A DNA stretch of 64,000 nucleotides from Hespellia stercorisuis DSM 15480 (GTDB lineage Bacteria > Bacillota > Clostridia > Lachnospirales > Lachnospiraceae): NCBI RefSeq assembly GCF_900142165.1, contig NZ_FQZY01000013.1:1-64000 (forward strand). Direction: 5' to 3'. Below, piece after piece: positions 27,165 through 36,561 of this stretch. The notes under the pieces were generated by a model that was given only the letters and a program-made list of their open reading frames with translations, did not search any database and was not told where the DNA came from. Both the position numbers and the translations under genes were made by a program. How positions within the stretch are numbered: the first letter of the stretch is position 1; every line of letters starts with the position of its first letter.

Positions 27165-28133
27165 TCAGTTCCAGTTTCTCCACCAGCCCAGAGGATGCTG
27201 TTCTTCCAGAGCGTTGATTGCATTGACCCATGCAGGTGTAGTTACGCTGTCCTCGGTGGTCTCGGTAAAGCCCTCAGCTTGAATGGCATCGGCGTAAACA
27301 CCGATCTTCAGACCATTGAAGCCCTTGAGCTGATCTGCGTCAAACTCGGTGGGAACGGTCAGACCGTCAAAGAACTTTTCGTAGCTCTCGCCAGCTTCCA
27401 GCTTCAGGTAGAACACATAGCAGTGGCTATCCCATTCATCGCCGTTCATGCCGCCCATGGTTTTATAGTAATAAACATCCTGGCCCCATGCACCAAGGTA
27501 GGCATATTCGCCACCAGCGGAGCTGATCTTGCCGTTGCTGTTCTTCTCGGTTTCGGTCTGGAACACATTGTTCTTGGAAATGCTCCAGTAGGCATCGTAA
27601 ACCACAGCAGCATGGTCGATAGCCAACAGCTTGCTGCCGTCAGCGTGGTCAGCATCAGCCATCCACAGACGGGTAGGCTCGCCCTCGGCCTTGTCATACT
27701 TTCTGCCCCAGCCAACGAAAATCTCGTTGTACTTTTCCTGAATCTGTGCGTCGGTGTAGCCCAGACCCTTGTAGTAGTTGTCGATAGCGGCGTACAGTTC
27801 GTCTTTGTTGTTAACGGTCACGACCACACGAACATAGGCAGCGTTGTTGCCAGTGTTGGTGATCTTGGGGGTCTTAACGATGGTGTTGCCGGGCATCAGG
27901 CCGGAGAAAGTGGTAGCGCCGTTGGTTGTGGACACCTTATCCGTGTATACGACCTTATCATCACCGGTCTTGCCGTTGTTCACTTCAACGGTTTCAGACA
28001 AAGAAATATCCACGTTGCCGACGGAGAATACGTTCACGGCCTGATCCTTGTCAGTCAGGTAAGCCAGAGCACCGCCGATGGCGGTTAACACCAGTGCGCA
28101 TACGCACACGAGAGAGATAATTTTCTTCTTCAT
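27165..28133 (-). CDS. SipW-type secreted subunit, larger TasA-like
   Basis: Signal segment GGALAYLTDKDQAVNVFSVG followed by NVDISLSETVEV is the textbook SipW/CalY start. A MPGNTIVKTPKITNTGNNAA strand follows, then a 150-residue insertion without known motif (YNEIFVGWGRKYDKAEG, YAYLGAWGQDVYYYKTMGG). At 322 residues it is the largest subunit of the operon and may be the main fibre or tip protein. Confidence 0.85.
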   Translation of the reverse strand: MKKKIISLVCVCALVLTAIGGALAYLTDKDQAVNVFSVGNVDISLSETVEVNNGKTGDDKVVYTDKVSTTNGATTFSGLMPGNTIVKTPKITNTGNNAAYVRVVVTVNNKDELYAAIDNYYKGLGYTDAQIQEKYNEIFVGWGRKYDKAEGEPTRLWMADADHADGSKLLAIDHAAVVYDAYWSISKNNVFQTETEKNSNGKISSAGGEYAYLGAWGQDVYYYKTMGGMNGDEWDSHCYVFYLKLEAGESYEKFFDGLTVPTEFDADQLKGFNGLKIGVYADAIQAEGFTETTEDSVTTPAWVNAINALEEQHPLGWWRNWN

Positions 28134-28199
28134 AGCATTTGGTCTCCTTTAGTTTGATTTTGATTTTGGTTTTTATGTAACATTCTGCGAATGTTTACA

Positions 28200-28883
28200 T
28201 CAGGGGGTTGCGGTGCTGCCGGTAAATTCAGCGGGAAGCAACTCCCAGGCATCCAGATGGTCGATGGTTCCATCACCATTCTTGTCCGGAATGTTTTCCT
28301 TTTGAACAGCAGCGGCAGTCACGGAGACCGTGGGGGATTGGAAGCCGGGGCTGTCAATGATGGCCTTGGTCAAATCCGGGTTGACGGTGAACTGGTTGTT
28401 GGCGAAAACGGAGATGCTCTGGTCATTCGCAGGCGTTTCCACCACTATGTAGTAATACCCATCGTGATCGGGAACGGCGGTCAATCCGCTGTTCACGGTA
28501 TATTGGACAACCTTTCCGCTCAGCCCCTCAGCAGTGTTGTTCTCCTCCTGAATGCGGATGAACAGATAGCTGGGTTCGCTTCCCTGGGCCACCGTGAAGG
28601 TCACATCCCGCTCGATCGTCTGCCCCGGCACATAGGTGATGTTTTCAGCGGAGACCGTCGAGGGGATATCGTTGGCGCCAAGCTGGATATTGCCAATGGT
28701 GAAGGTATTGCTGATCGGGCCTGCCCGATCCGTCAGCCACGCAAGGGAGCCGCCGGCGACACATCCCACAACCAGCACCAGCGTCAACACCAGCACCAGC
28801 GGTTTCCACCGCACGGAGGTACGCTTCCGGCGCAGATGTCTCCCGGAAGGCTTGCCCCGGGGAGCTTCGAATTGTTCTCTCAT
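28200..28883 (-). CDS. SipW-type secreted subunit with EF-hand-like tail
   Basis: A basic head of some 28 residues, a membrane stretch and GGSLAWLTDRAGPISNTFTI mark it as a SipW substrate. The mature domain repeats the YVPGQTIERDVTFTV and DGYYYIVVETPANDQSISVF patterns of its neighbours. Near the C-terminus DKNGDGTIDHLDAW has the D-x-N-x-D-G-x-I-x3-D layout of a calcium-binding EF-hand or dockerin loop, present once. It is the first gene after sipW. Confidence 0.82.
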   Translation of the reverse strand: MREQFEAPRGKPSGRHLRRKRTSVRWKPLVLVLTLVLVVGCVAGGSLAWLTDRAGPISNTFTIGNIQLGANDIPSTVSAENITYVPGQTIERDVTFTVAQGSEPSYLFIRIQEENNTAEGLSGKVVQYTVNSGLTAVPDHDGYYYIVVETPANDQSISVFANNQFTVNPDLTKAIIDSPGFQSPTVSVTAAAVQKENIPDKNGDGTIDHLDAWELLPAEFTGSTATP

Positions 28884-28970
28884 GTTGCATTCCTCCTTTC
28901 TTGCGTATTTTTGCTTTGGGTATCTTTTCTCAAGCGGAGGAACCGCAGGTTCACGCTTGCAGAAAACAAA

Positions 28971-29519
28971 TCATTTGGATTCCGTCGTGACGGATTCCTT
29001 CTTTTTCTCGTTGCTCTCATCTTTGGCAAACAGATCCGGCAGGAACATCAAAAGCAGCAAAACCGCTCCGGCAGAAATTGCAATGTATGTACCGGGAGGA
29101 TTCTGGATGAAGTTGGCCACATAGCCCAGCAGCGGGATGGTAAACACCGGCTTGCCGATGACATTTTTATAATGCACCAGGGTTCCATCGGTATCTGCGT
29201 TTGCGTCGCCCTTCGTCCGGAAACGCAGCACCGTGGAATCTTCTTCATCAGGAACCACCTCCACAATACGGTGGGTGGCGATGGCATCCTCACTGAGCAT
29301 AAAGGTGATAGCATCCCCGGCTTCCAGCTCGGTATAGTCCACGGATTTCACACAAATCAGGGAACCGACATGATAGGCCGGTTCCATAGAACCAGACAGC
29401 ACCGCATAGGGCTGCAAGCCCACAAGCCGGACACCGGCCAGAGCCACCGCCAGCAGGACGGCCAAGGCTACCAGAACCGTTGTGGCAGTGTTCCATATCT
29501 TTTTTATCGTGTTGTTCAT
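28971..29519 (-). CDS. sipW: SipW-type (ER-like) signal peptidase I
   Basis: Membrane signal peptidase with N-terminal helix (residues 13-33), catalytic serine in SGSMEP (Ser44) and a histidine in ATHRIVEVV (His83) where bacterial type I enzymes have lysine, the mark of the SipW/ER type. A C-terminal helix (about 149-170) and a Lys/Glu tail follow. It is the first gene of the operon whose products carry matching signal segments, so it should cleave them. The leader is about 275 bases long from the predicted promoter and contains a strong hairpin. Confidence 0.9.
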   Translation of the reverse strand: MNNTIKKIWNTATTVLVALAVLLAVALAGVRLVGLQPYAVLSGSMEPAYHVGSLICVKSVDYTELEAGDAITFMLSEDAIATHRIVEVVPDEEDSTVLRFRTKGDANADTDGTLVHYKNVIGKPVFTIPLLGYVANFIQNPPGTYIAISAGAVLLLLMFLPDLFAKDESNEKKKESVTTESK

Positions 29520-29575
29520 ATTCTTTTATCCGATTCCTTCTTTCTGTTTTGCCGAACAACAGGGCAGACCATAAA

Positions 29576-29602
29576 GGGCGGCGGTTGCCTGTACCGCCGC
29601 CC
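29576..29602 (-). promoter_or_regulatory. Leader hairpin upstream of sipW
   Basis: GGGCGGCGGT (29576-29585) and ACCGCCGCCC (29593-29602) pair perfectly around a 7-base loop. In the minus-strand transcript the stem is followed by TTTAT. It lies between the predicted start point near 29794 and the sipW ATG, so it may attenuate the operon. Confidence 0.55.
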
Positions 29603-29685
29603 TCCCACTCCATATTAAGCACGGCTGTATTCGGCTTGCTGTGCTGTGTGGTATGCCCGATCATCCGCTGCCATGCCCCACAGAA

Positions 29686-29701
29686 CATAATTCGCATTAT
29701 G
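29686..29701 (+). repeat. Recombinase-type repeat, site 1
   Basis: CATAATTCGCATTATG. Six-base arms (CATAAT/ATTATG) flank a 4-base asymmetric core TCGC, the layout of a tyrosine recombinase crossover site. Flanks are GAA on the left and CCGCC on the right. Confidence 0.6.
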
Positions 29702-29736
29702 CCGCCTGACAGATAAGGGAAACCGAATTTCCCGGA

Positions 29737-29752
29737 CATTATTCGCATTATG
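29737..29752 (+). repeat. Recombinase-type repeat, site 2
   Basis: CATTATTCGCATTATG, one base different from site 1 in the left arm, in the same orientation and 51 bases away. With its flanks (GGA...TCAGG) it matches the reverse complement of site 3 over about 22 bases with two mismatches, making this the likelier crossover partner. Confidence 0.6.
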
Positions 29753-29800
29753 TCAGGAGTACATAGCATCAAAGAGAATATACCTTTTGATACGAATAAA

Positions 29801-29829
29801 ATTATACATCAAGATAGCCCGAAAATCAA
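29801..29829 (-). promoter_or_regulatory. Promoter for the sipW operon
   Basis: On the minus strand TTGATT (29829-29824) and TATAAT (29806-29801) are separated by exactly 17 bases. The -10 box is perfect. It lies inside the putative invertible segment and points to sipW, with a predicted start near 29794. Confidence 0.7.
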
Positions 29830-29901
29830 GTCAAACTGAGCGAAAAGTACACACTATTTTTTGACAGGTTCCCTTGCCAAATCGAGAACAGCAGCACAAT
29901 A

Positions 29902-29945
29902 ACACCCTTACGAATGATTTTTTGAAAATCAGCCTGAAAGGGTGT
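29902..29945. terminator. Nested hairpin inside invertible segment
   Basis: ACACCCTT/AAGGGTGT (29902-29909, 29938-29945) encloses a second perfect stem TGATTTT-TTG-AAAATCA. It lies behind the promoter with respect to sipW and might insulate it from transcription through the recombinase gene. Confidence 0.45.
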
Positions 29946-30010
29946 GCTTTCCTGCGCCCAAAGACGGAAAAGGCCCATTGGTGCCTATGCGGTTTTCTGC
30001 TTGCACGGAA

Positions 30011-30026
30011 CATAATGCGAATTATG
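30011..30026 (-). repeat. Recombinase-type repeat, site 3 (inverted)
   Basis: CATAATGCGAATTATG is the exact reverse complement of site 1, with core GCGA. It lies 17 bases past the stop of the tyrosine recombinase gene. The inverted orientation relative to sites 1 and 2 means recombination would invert, not delete, the DNA between. Confidence 0.62.
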
Positions 30027-30042
30027 TCGGGTTTTCTTTTTG

Positions 30043-30849
30043 CTACACCACAAGCCCCAATCGCTCAATTTTTCTGCGGTGCTCGGTGCCTGTGGTCATG
30101 ATGTAGATGCGGGTCGTATCGATGCTGCTGTGGCCCAGAATGTCTGCCAGCTTCGCAATATCCTTTTCGATACCGTAGAAGGTTCTGGCAAATAGCTTTC
30201 TCAGATTATGGGGAAAGACCTTGCTGGGGTTGACTCCGGCAGCCTTGCACAAGCCTTTCATTTGCGCCCATATCGTTTTCCTGTCCAGCGGCTTTCCGTT
30301 CCGAGTGAGAAAGATCACCCCGGAGCGGATTTTTTGTTTTCTGGCATAGTCCAGCAGCAGCTTTCTCAGCTTTCCGGGGATCAGGATCGTTCGGGTCTTG
30401 GCCTTGCAGTTCACAATGACCTCGCCACGGCTCACAGCCTCTACGGTAAAGTATTTCAGCTCTGATACCCGGATGCCGGTGCGGCAGATGGTCTGCATCA
30501 CCAGCCGGAGCTGTTCGTTCTTCTCCGCTGCCTTCAGCAGCCGCTCATACTCTGCCTTGGTCAGCTCCTTCTCCTCCGCACAGTAGACCTGCCGCTGTAG
30601 CTTGAAGGACTTCACTTTGCAATCCGTCCAGCCCATATATATAAGGAAGCTATTCAAGCTGGCCAGCATGGAATTGATGGATCGCACCGCATATTCCTTT
30701 TTCTGTAATTCCTGTTTGTATTCCAGTACCACTTCCTTTGTGATCTCGCTCTCACCTGCATAGAAAGCAAAAGCACGGACATCCCGGATGTGTTCGTCAA
30801 GTAAAAATGTTAGCAAAAGGTCCCCAAAAAGGTTAGCACCTTGGAGCAC
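30043..30849 (-). CDS. Tyrosine recombinase (Xer/FimB type), 5' end altered by IS
   Basis: The catalytic set is present: Arg in CRTGIRVSELK, Lys in NCKAKTRTILIP, HNLR in PHNLRKLFAR, His in LADILGHSSIDTT and Tyr in TRIYIM. A SAM-like core-binding domain precedes it. The first 15 or so residues (MLQGANLFGDLLLTF) are coded by the IS21 terminus, which begins at 30809, so the native start and promoter are gone and some 15-30 native residues are lost. A product could still be made from an ATG inside the IS end. It is the natural enzyme for the inverted repeats beside it. Confidence 0.82.
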   Translation of the reverse strand: MLQGANLFGDLLLTFLLDEHIRDVRAFAFYAGESEITKEVVLEYKQELQKKEYAVRSINSMLASLNSFLIYMGWTDCKVKSFKLQRQVYCAEEKELTKAEYERLLKAAEKNEQLRLVMQTICRTGIRVSELKYFTVEAVSRGEVIVNCKAKTRTILIPGKLRKLLLDYARKQKIRSGVIFLTRNGKPLDRKTIWAQMKGLCKAAGVNPSKVFPHNLRKLFARTFYGIEKDIAKLADILGHSSIDTTRIYIMTTGTEHRRKIERLGLVV

Positions 30850-30889
30850 CTAATTTGTTGTTCGTGCATGTAGCATCGAGGCCTTTTTC

Positions 30890-30975
30890 GGGGCCAAACA
30901 GGGTGAGACCCAACGCTCACATTTTGGAGACCCACGGGGCCAAACAGGTCGGGGCCCAATGCTCACTTTTTGGAG
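30890..30975. repeat. IS21 subterminal repeats
   Basis: Two copies of GGGGCCAAACAGG (30890-30902, 30936-30948), each followed by a variant of CCCAAYGCTCACWTTTTGGAG (Y and W are the variable bases). These subterminal repeats are typical IstA binding sites in IS21 elements. Confidence 0.6.
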
Positions 30976-30982
30976 CACTTTT

Positions 30983-33107
<2,125 letters not shown>

Positions 33108-33108
33108 C

Positions 33109-33490
33109 TTATGCTACTTCCATACGGATAGCTTTCATATCTTCATACAGCGATTGCAGCACAGGATCGCTGCTACGGGCAAAATACATATCAGTATAAT
33201 GCTTGGCATAACTATATATATCTTGGCACAAATCGTTGATGGGAATTTTGTTGGCGCTGTGGTAGCTTCTGAATTCCTTGTAAACCTCGTTTTTCTTCGG
33301 AATACGTGCCAATTTCATTGTTAAATAGTCACGGAAGAAATTATCGAGCAGTTCGCTCTGGTGTTCGTAATCAAAGAGGATTTCCGTGGGACGCCAGATG
33401 TTATTGTAGACTTGAATCTGCTTTACTGAATCCAGCCCCATAAGCAGGTAGTTGCGAATGAGGTCGGAATCCATCAAATCCATACCAGTA
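33109..33490 (-). pseudogene. DUF262-family protein, internal fragment
   Basis: Reads DLIRNYLLMGLDSVKQIQVY, then LDNFFRDYLTMKLARIPKKN and YKEFRSYHSANK. This matches the middle of DUF262 (GmrS-like, nucleotide-dependent restriction) proteins, without the N-terminal DGQQR catalytic part. The left end meets istA; the right end is fused in another frame to a methyltransferase-type N-terminus. Remnant. Confidence 0.6.
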
Positions 33491-34462
33491 GAGTTTTGTT
33501 TTCGCTTCATTCTGCTCGTCGATATCGTCAAGGAAAATAACATCGTTCTTGATGTAGAAATCAAGCTCACGGCGCAGGAATTTACCCAAGTCCTTATGGA
33601 TGAAGTAATCAAAGGTGTTGCGGGCGGTGTAGCGAATAAGCTGGCGTTCCAGCAGCGTCTTGTTGTCCGTAATTGTCATAATGGCAGAGAACGGCATATA
33701 CTCCGGCTTTGTTTGAACGGCGGCATAGGCTTCGACGATGTCGGCGATGTGTTTTGCCTGTGCGGTTTTATCACTGTACTCCGACGCCTTGTACTCGACA
33801 TAAAAATACAATACTCCGTCGATTACCTCAAAGGGCTTCTCGGTGTACATCTGGAAGAAACGCTTCTGGTTTGCCTTGTTGTTATCGCGTTCGGTTTGGG
33901 CATCGACGAGCTTGAATCGGATGGTTTCACCATACGCCGTTTTGAAGGTGTAATCGGTAAAATACTCGCTGGTTTTTATGTAGTACTGGTCGGCATTCGC
34001 CCAGTGCAGCTTGACTTCCTCGCCCTCATAGGGAATGGAATACGCACCATCCTTGTAGCGGCGCTGGGATATAAAATCACCATCGTCATAGTAGCGGGAG
34101 AAGAAGTTCGTCAGGTGGTTATACACATCGGCTTCAACAGCGGTGATGTCGACGCTTCCGGCGAGGGCTTTCTTCTGTTCCTCCAGCTCTGCGACGGCGG
34201 CAGCTTTTATTGCATCGGAAAGATGCGCAGCCTTTGTATCCGCGATTTGCTTATCAATGGCCGCAATATCGGCAGCAGAATCTAATCCGGCGAGCTCTTT
34301 CAAGCCGTCGGTAATTTGTGTGGGCAGGTCTTCTTCTATGAACCTGTTGACCTCATCGCGCTTCATTCGCATGATACGGTAGATGCCGAAATCAAGGTCA
34401 GACTGGTCAAACTGAAACATCTCGCGGAGGATGCTCATTAATTTTTTCTGGTTATCAGTCAT
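33490..34462 (-). pseudogene. N-terminus of a large restriction-type DNA methyltransferase
   Basis: Begins with a normal ATG overlapping the upstream HTH gene (ATGA). The opening KLMSILREMFQFDQSDLDFG, then FFSRYYDDGDFISQRRY and HWANADQYYIKTSEYF, matches the N-terminal domain of about 900-residue type III/IIG-like DNA methyltransferases. At about residue 325 (FLDDIDEQNEAKTKLYW) the sequence changes to a DUF262 gene. The SAM-binding and DPPY motifs are gone, so it is not functional, although still coupled to the regulator. Confidence 0.65.
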
Positions 34463-34704
34463 TTTGTGGTACCTTCTTTCCCGCTGCCCGTGGCAGCGGC
34501 ATCATCGGGAATTGTTTCCATGATGTCTGTTATATCGCACTGAAGAACATCGCATATCTTTAACAGAACAGCGGTTGTAACATTCTCGTCTTTTCCGAGC
34601 TTCGCAAGTGAGGACGAGCTGATACCCGCTGCTTGTCGTAGCTCAGTTTTCTTCATGTTTCTGTCAATTAACAACTTCCACAGCTTCTTATAACTCATCT
34701 TCAT
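34459..34704 (-). CDS. Xre-family HTH regulator of the ABC-3C operon
   Basis: 81 residues with GAGGTGACAGACA before the ATG. The helix-turn-helix is LWKLLIDRNMKKTELRQAAG-ISSSSLAKLGKDENV, followed by LLKICDVLQCDITDI, the common YafO/Xre single-domain type. It overlaps the end of the ABC ATPase gene and the start of the methyltransferase fragment, so it links what were two defence operons. It may control the palindromes at 37707-37732. Confidence 0.8.
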   Translation of the reverse strand: MKMSYKKLWKLLIDRNMKKTELRQAAGISSSSLAKLGKDENVTTAVLLKICDVLQCDITDIMETIPDDAAATGSGKEGTTK

Positions 34705-36346
34705 TGTCTGTCACCTCTTTATTCCATGATTCGCCGTACAGTTCGCAATTACCATCCGACAATTTCAAAACAGTATTACCCGTCAGAATGCGCTGCGTGT
34801 CTGGTTTATACGCAGCCTGTTTATCAAAGGCGATAAACACCTGTTTTGTACTTTGAACGTATATTTTCATAATGCCGTCGACAGCACCATCGCCGATGTT
34901 TTTCAAAATTAACGAATCGTGCGCTATGGCCGGTAGTGCAGTCAGGTTGAGTATTGCCAAGTCATAGATGACCATGCCTTTGTAATTCGAGCCTGTGCCG
35001 GTATCATCCGGCGTTTCAAACCTGTAACTGTTGTACTCGTTGAATGTGAGGCGCGGCGCTTTCCGCACGTCCGTAAAGAGCGAATCGTTATATTCCTTCA
35101 TTCTATCATTGATAGCACGTTCAATCTCATCAAGGATGCTTTCTATCGCGTGTTTCAACATTTCGTCAGCTTTTTTCTTTGCATCCTGCAGCTCGGTCAA
35201 TGTAAGGTACGCTTCATTCTGTGCTTTCAGCGCATCAATATGACCTTTAATTTCCGAATGCATATCCAAAAATTCTTTGGACAGGTTGCCGACAAAACCG
35301 AGCTGGTTGATTTCTGTCTGCACTGACTGGATTTGTTCCAGCAAAGCAGCAATCTCCAACTCGACCGATTGGCGCTCGCTTTTGAACTGTTCATCGAGTA
35401 TGGTCGCCAGCTTCTGATGGTATTTTTCTACTTCATACAGCTTCCGAATGTTCACATCAGGGAAAAACTCCTGTAAAGCAGATAAATCTGCTTCTGTCGG
35501 ATATAGACCATACGCGAGGCTAATATCCAGGAGGCTTACTCGGCGGCGTTTTGCCTGCAAATCGGTTTCGAGACGCAGCTTACTGCCCTGAAGCTGTGAT
35601 TTTAAACGACTCTTTTCAATGTCTGCTTCGTTATGGCCTTCCACCTGTTCATCAGTCAGATTATCAAGCTGAACCTGCAGGCTGTGTATTTGCGCCAGAT
35701 TTTCGTCATATTTTGTTTTGCCTCCAACGAGGTCAGGGACAAAGCGATACTTTCGGGCTTCTCGGAAAATCGACAGCCGCTTTTTCTGCTCCTCAAGATT
35801 GCCGTTGAAGGCTTCAATGTCCTTATATCTGTCAAACAGGCGGACAAGAATTTCGATGGATTTTTGCATTCCTTCTCCGGGCAAGCCCTTGAGAGGTTTG
35901 CGCTCATCGGTATTTTCTTTTCCGTATATCCTGAAGAAGCTGCTCATTGTCTCGCGGAAGGATAGCCCTGCGAAATCAATATGGTATTTTTCTTTCAACC
36001 AGTCGGCAAACTGCTGCTTCGTCCATACAACTCCTGTCAGCACATATCCCTCTGAGCATACATGAATATCGGTGGGCGATTCGGTACTGCGGGCAAAGTA
36101 GTACGGCGTTCCATCAAATTCAAATGTAAAGAAGATAGTGTGATTGCCAATGTGCTTCACACCATCACTGACAAGGTACGAGTTGCCACCAAAAGCAAAA
36201 TCAATGGCAAGCATGGCAGAGGATTTTCCGATTGAGTTTTCGCCATCCTCTTTTCCGAGAACGACGTTCAATCCCTCTTTGAAGCGGATTGGAGGTCGTT
36301 CTTTTCCTTTTTCCTTAAAGACCGGCGAGGTGATTTCTATAAGCAT
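34688..36346 (-). CDS. ABC-3C ATPase (DUF2326, SMC/Rad50-like)
   Basis: The N-terminus has the Walker A loop LGKEDGENSIGKSS (about residues 30-43). A long coiled coil spans about 180-400. The C-terminal DUF2326 part has YKGMVIYDLAILNLTALP and HDSLILKNIGDGAVDGI, the latter a D-loop/sensor-like segment. The 552 residues fit ATPases of ABC-three-component conflict systems, which sense infection by nucleic-acid binding and control an effector. It overlaps the middle-component gene by 10 bases. Complete and likely functional. Confidence 0.85.
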   Translation of the reverse strand: MLIEITSPVFKEKGKERPPIRFKEGLNVVLGKEDGENSIGKSSAMLAIDFAFGGNSYLVSDGVKHIGNHTIFFTFEFDGTPYYFARSTESPTDIHVCSEGYVLTGVVWTKQQFADWLKEKYHIDFAGLSFRETMSSFFRIYGKENTDERKPLKGLPGEGMQKSIEILVRLFDRYKDIEAFNGNLEEQKKRLSIFREARKYRFVPDLVGGKTKYDENLAQIHSLQVQLDNLTDEQVEGHNEADIEKSRLKSQLQGSKLRLETDLQAKRRRVSLLDISLAYGLYPTEADLSALQEFFPDVNIRKLYEVEKYHQKLATILDEQFKSERQSVELEIAALLEQIQSVQTEINQLGFVGNLSKEFLDMHSEIKGHIDALKAQNEAYLTLTELQDAKKKADEMLKHAIESILDEIERAINDRMKEYNDSLFTDVRKAPRLTFNEYNSYRFETPDDTGTGSNYKGMVIYDLAILNLTALPAIAHDSLILKNIGDGAVDGIMKIYVQSTKQVFIAFDKQAAYKPDTQRILTGNTVLKLSDGNCELYGESWNKEVTDNEDEL

Positions 36347-36561
36347 GAATATACCTCTCCTTTCTCATTGATGTCTATTGCGTTAAGCGCATATAGGCAG
36401 TCCATAACCGACAAAAAATCCGTTGCGTCGGAAAGCGAAGGCTTTATCCGAAGATAAAGGTCTTTCACTGCGATTGGATTATCTTGTACCTCTTTGAGCA
36501 CCGTTGGAATCATCGCCAAGGTGCTGTTTTTATATGAATACAGCTTATTCGGTAATTGCAT
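36337..36561 (-). CDS. ABC-3C middle component
   Basis: I start at the ATG at 36561, which has GAGGTGTTCG before it and overlaps the effector gene. The 74-residue product begins MQLPNKLYSYKNSTLAMIP and continues NPIAVKDLYLRIKPSLSDAT and LDCLYALNAIDI (near text), a small winged-helix pattern found in middle components of ABC-three-component systems. It would connect the ATPase to the effector. Confidence 0.78.
   Translation of the reverse strand: MQLPNKLYSYKNSTLAMIPTVLKEVQDNPIAVKDLYLRIKPSLSDATDFLSVMDCLYALNAIDINEKGEVYSCL

Larger units (their letters stand above)
29686..30026. promoter_or_regulatory. Putative invertible promoter segment
   Basis: Three near-identical 16-bp sites flank the upstream region of sipW. 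Sites 1 and 2 (29686-29701 CATAATTCGCATTATG, 29737-29752 CATTATTCGCATTATG) point one way. Site 3 (30011-30026 CATAATGCGAATTATG) is the reverse. Between sites 2 and 3 is a good minus-strand promoter, and a tyrosine recombinase gene begins its 3' end 17 bases to the right. Inversion would turn the promoter away from sipW. In this sequence it reads toward sipW (ON). An internal hairpin (29902-29945) may block read-through. Confidence 0.65.

Noticed and set aside
28191-29618. 475-codon plus-strand open frame across sipW and its neighbour
   Set aside because: It overlaps two well-supported minus-strand genes (signal peptidase and a SipW substrate) and its product is low-complexity without any domain. 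Likewise 27159-28088.
30890-30975. Short direct repeats next to istB as a possible CRISPR or regulatory array
   Set aside because: They sit directly inside an IS21 end and match the subterminal transposase-binding repeats expected there.
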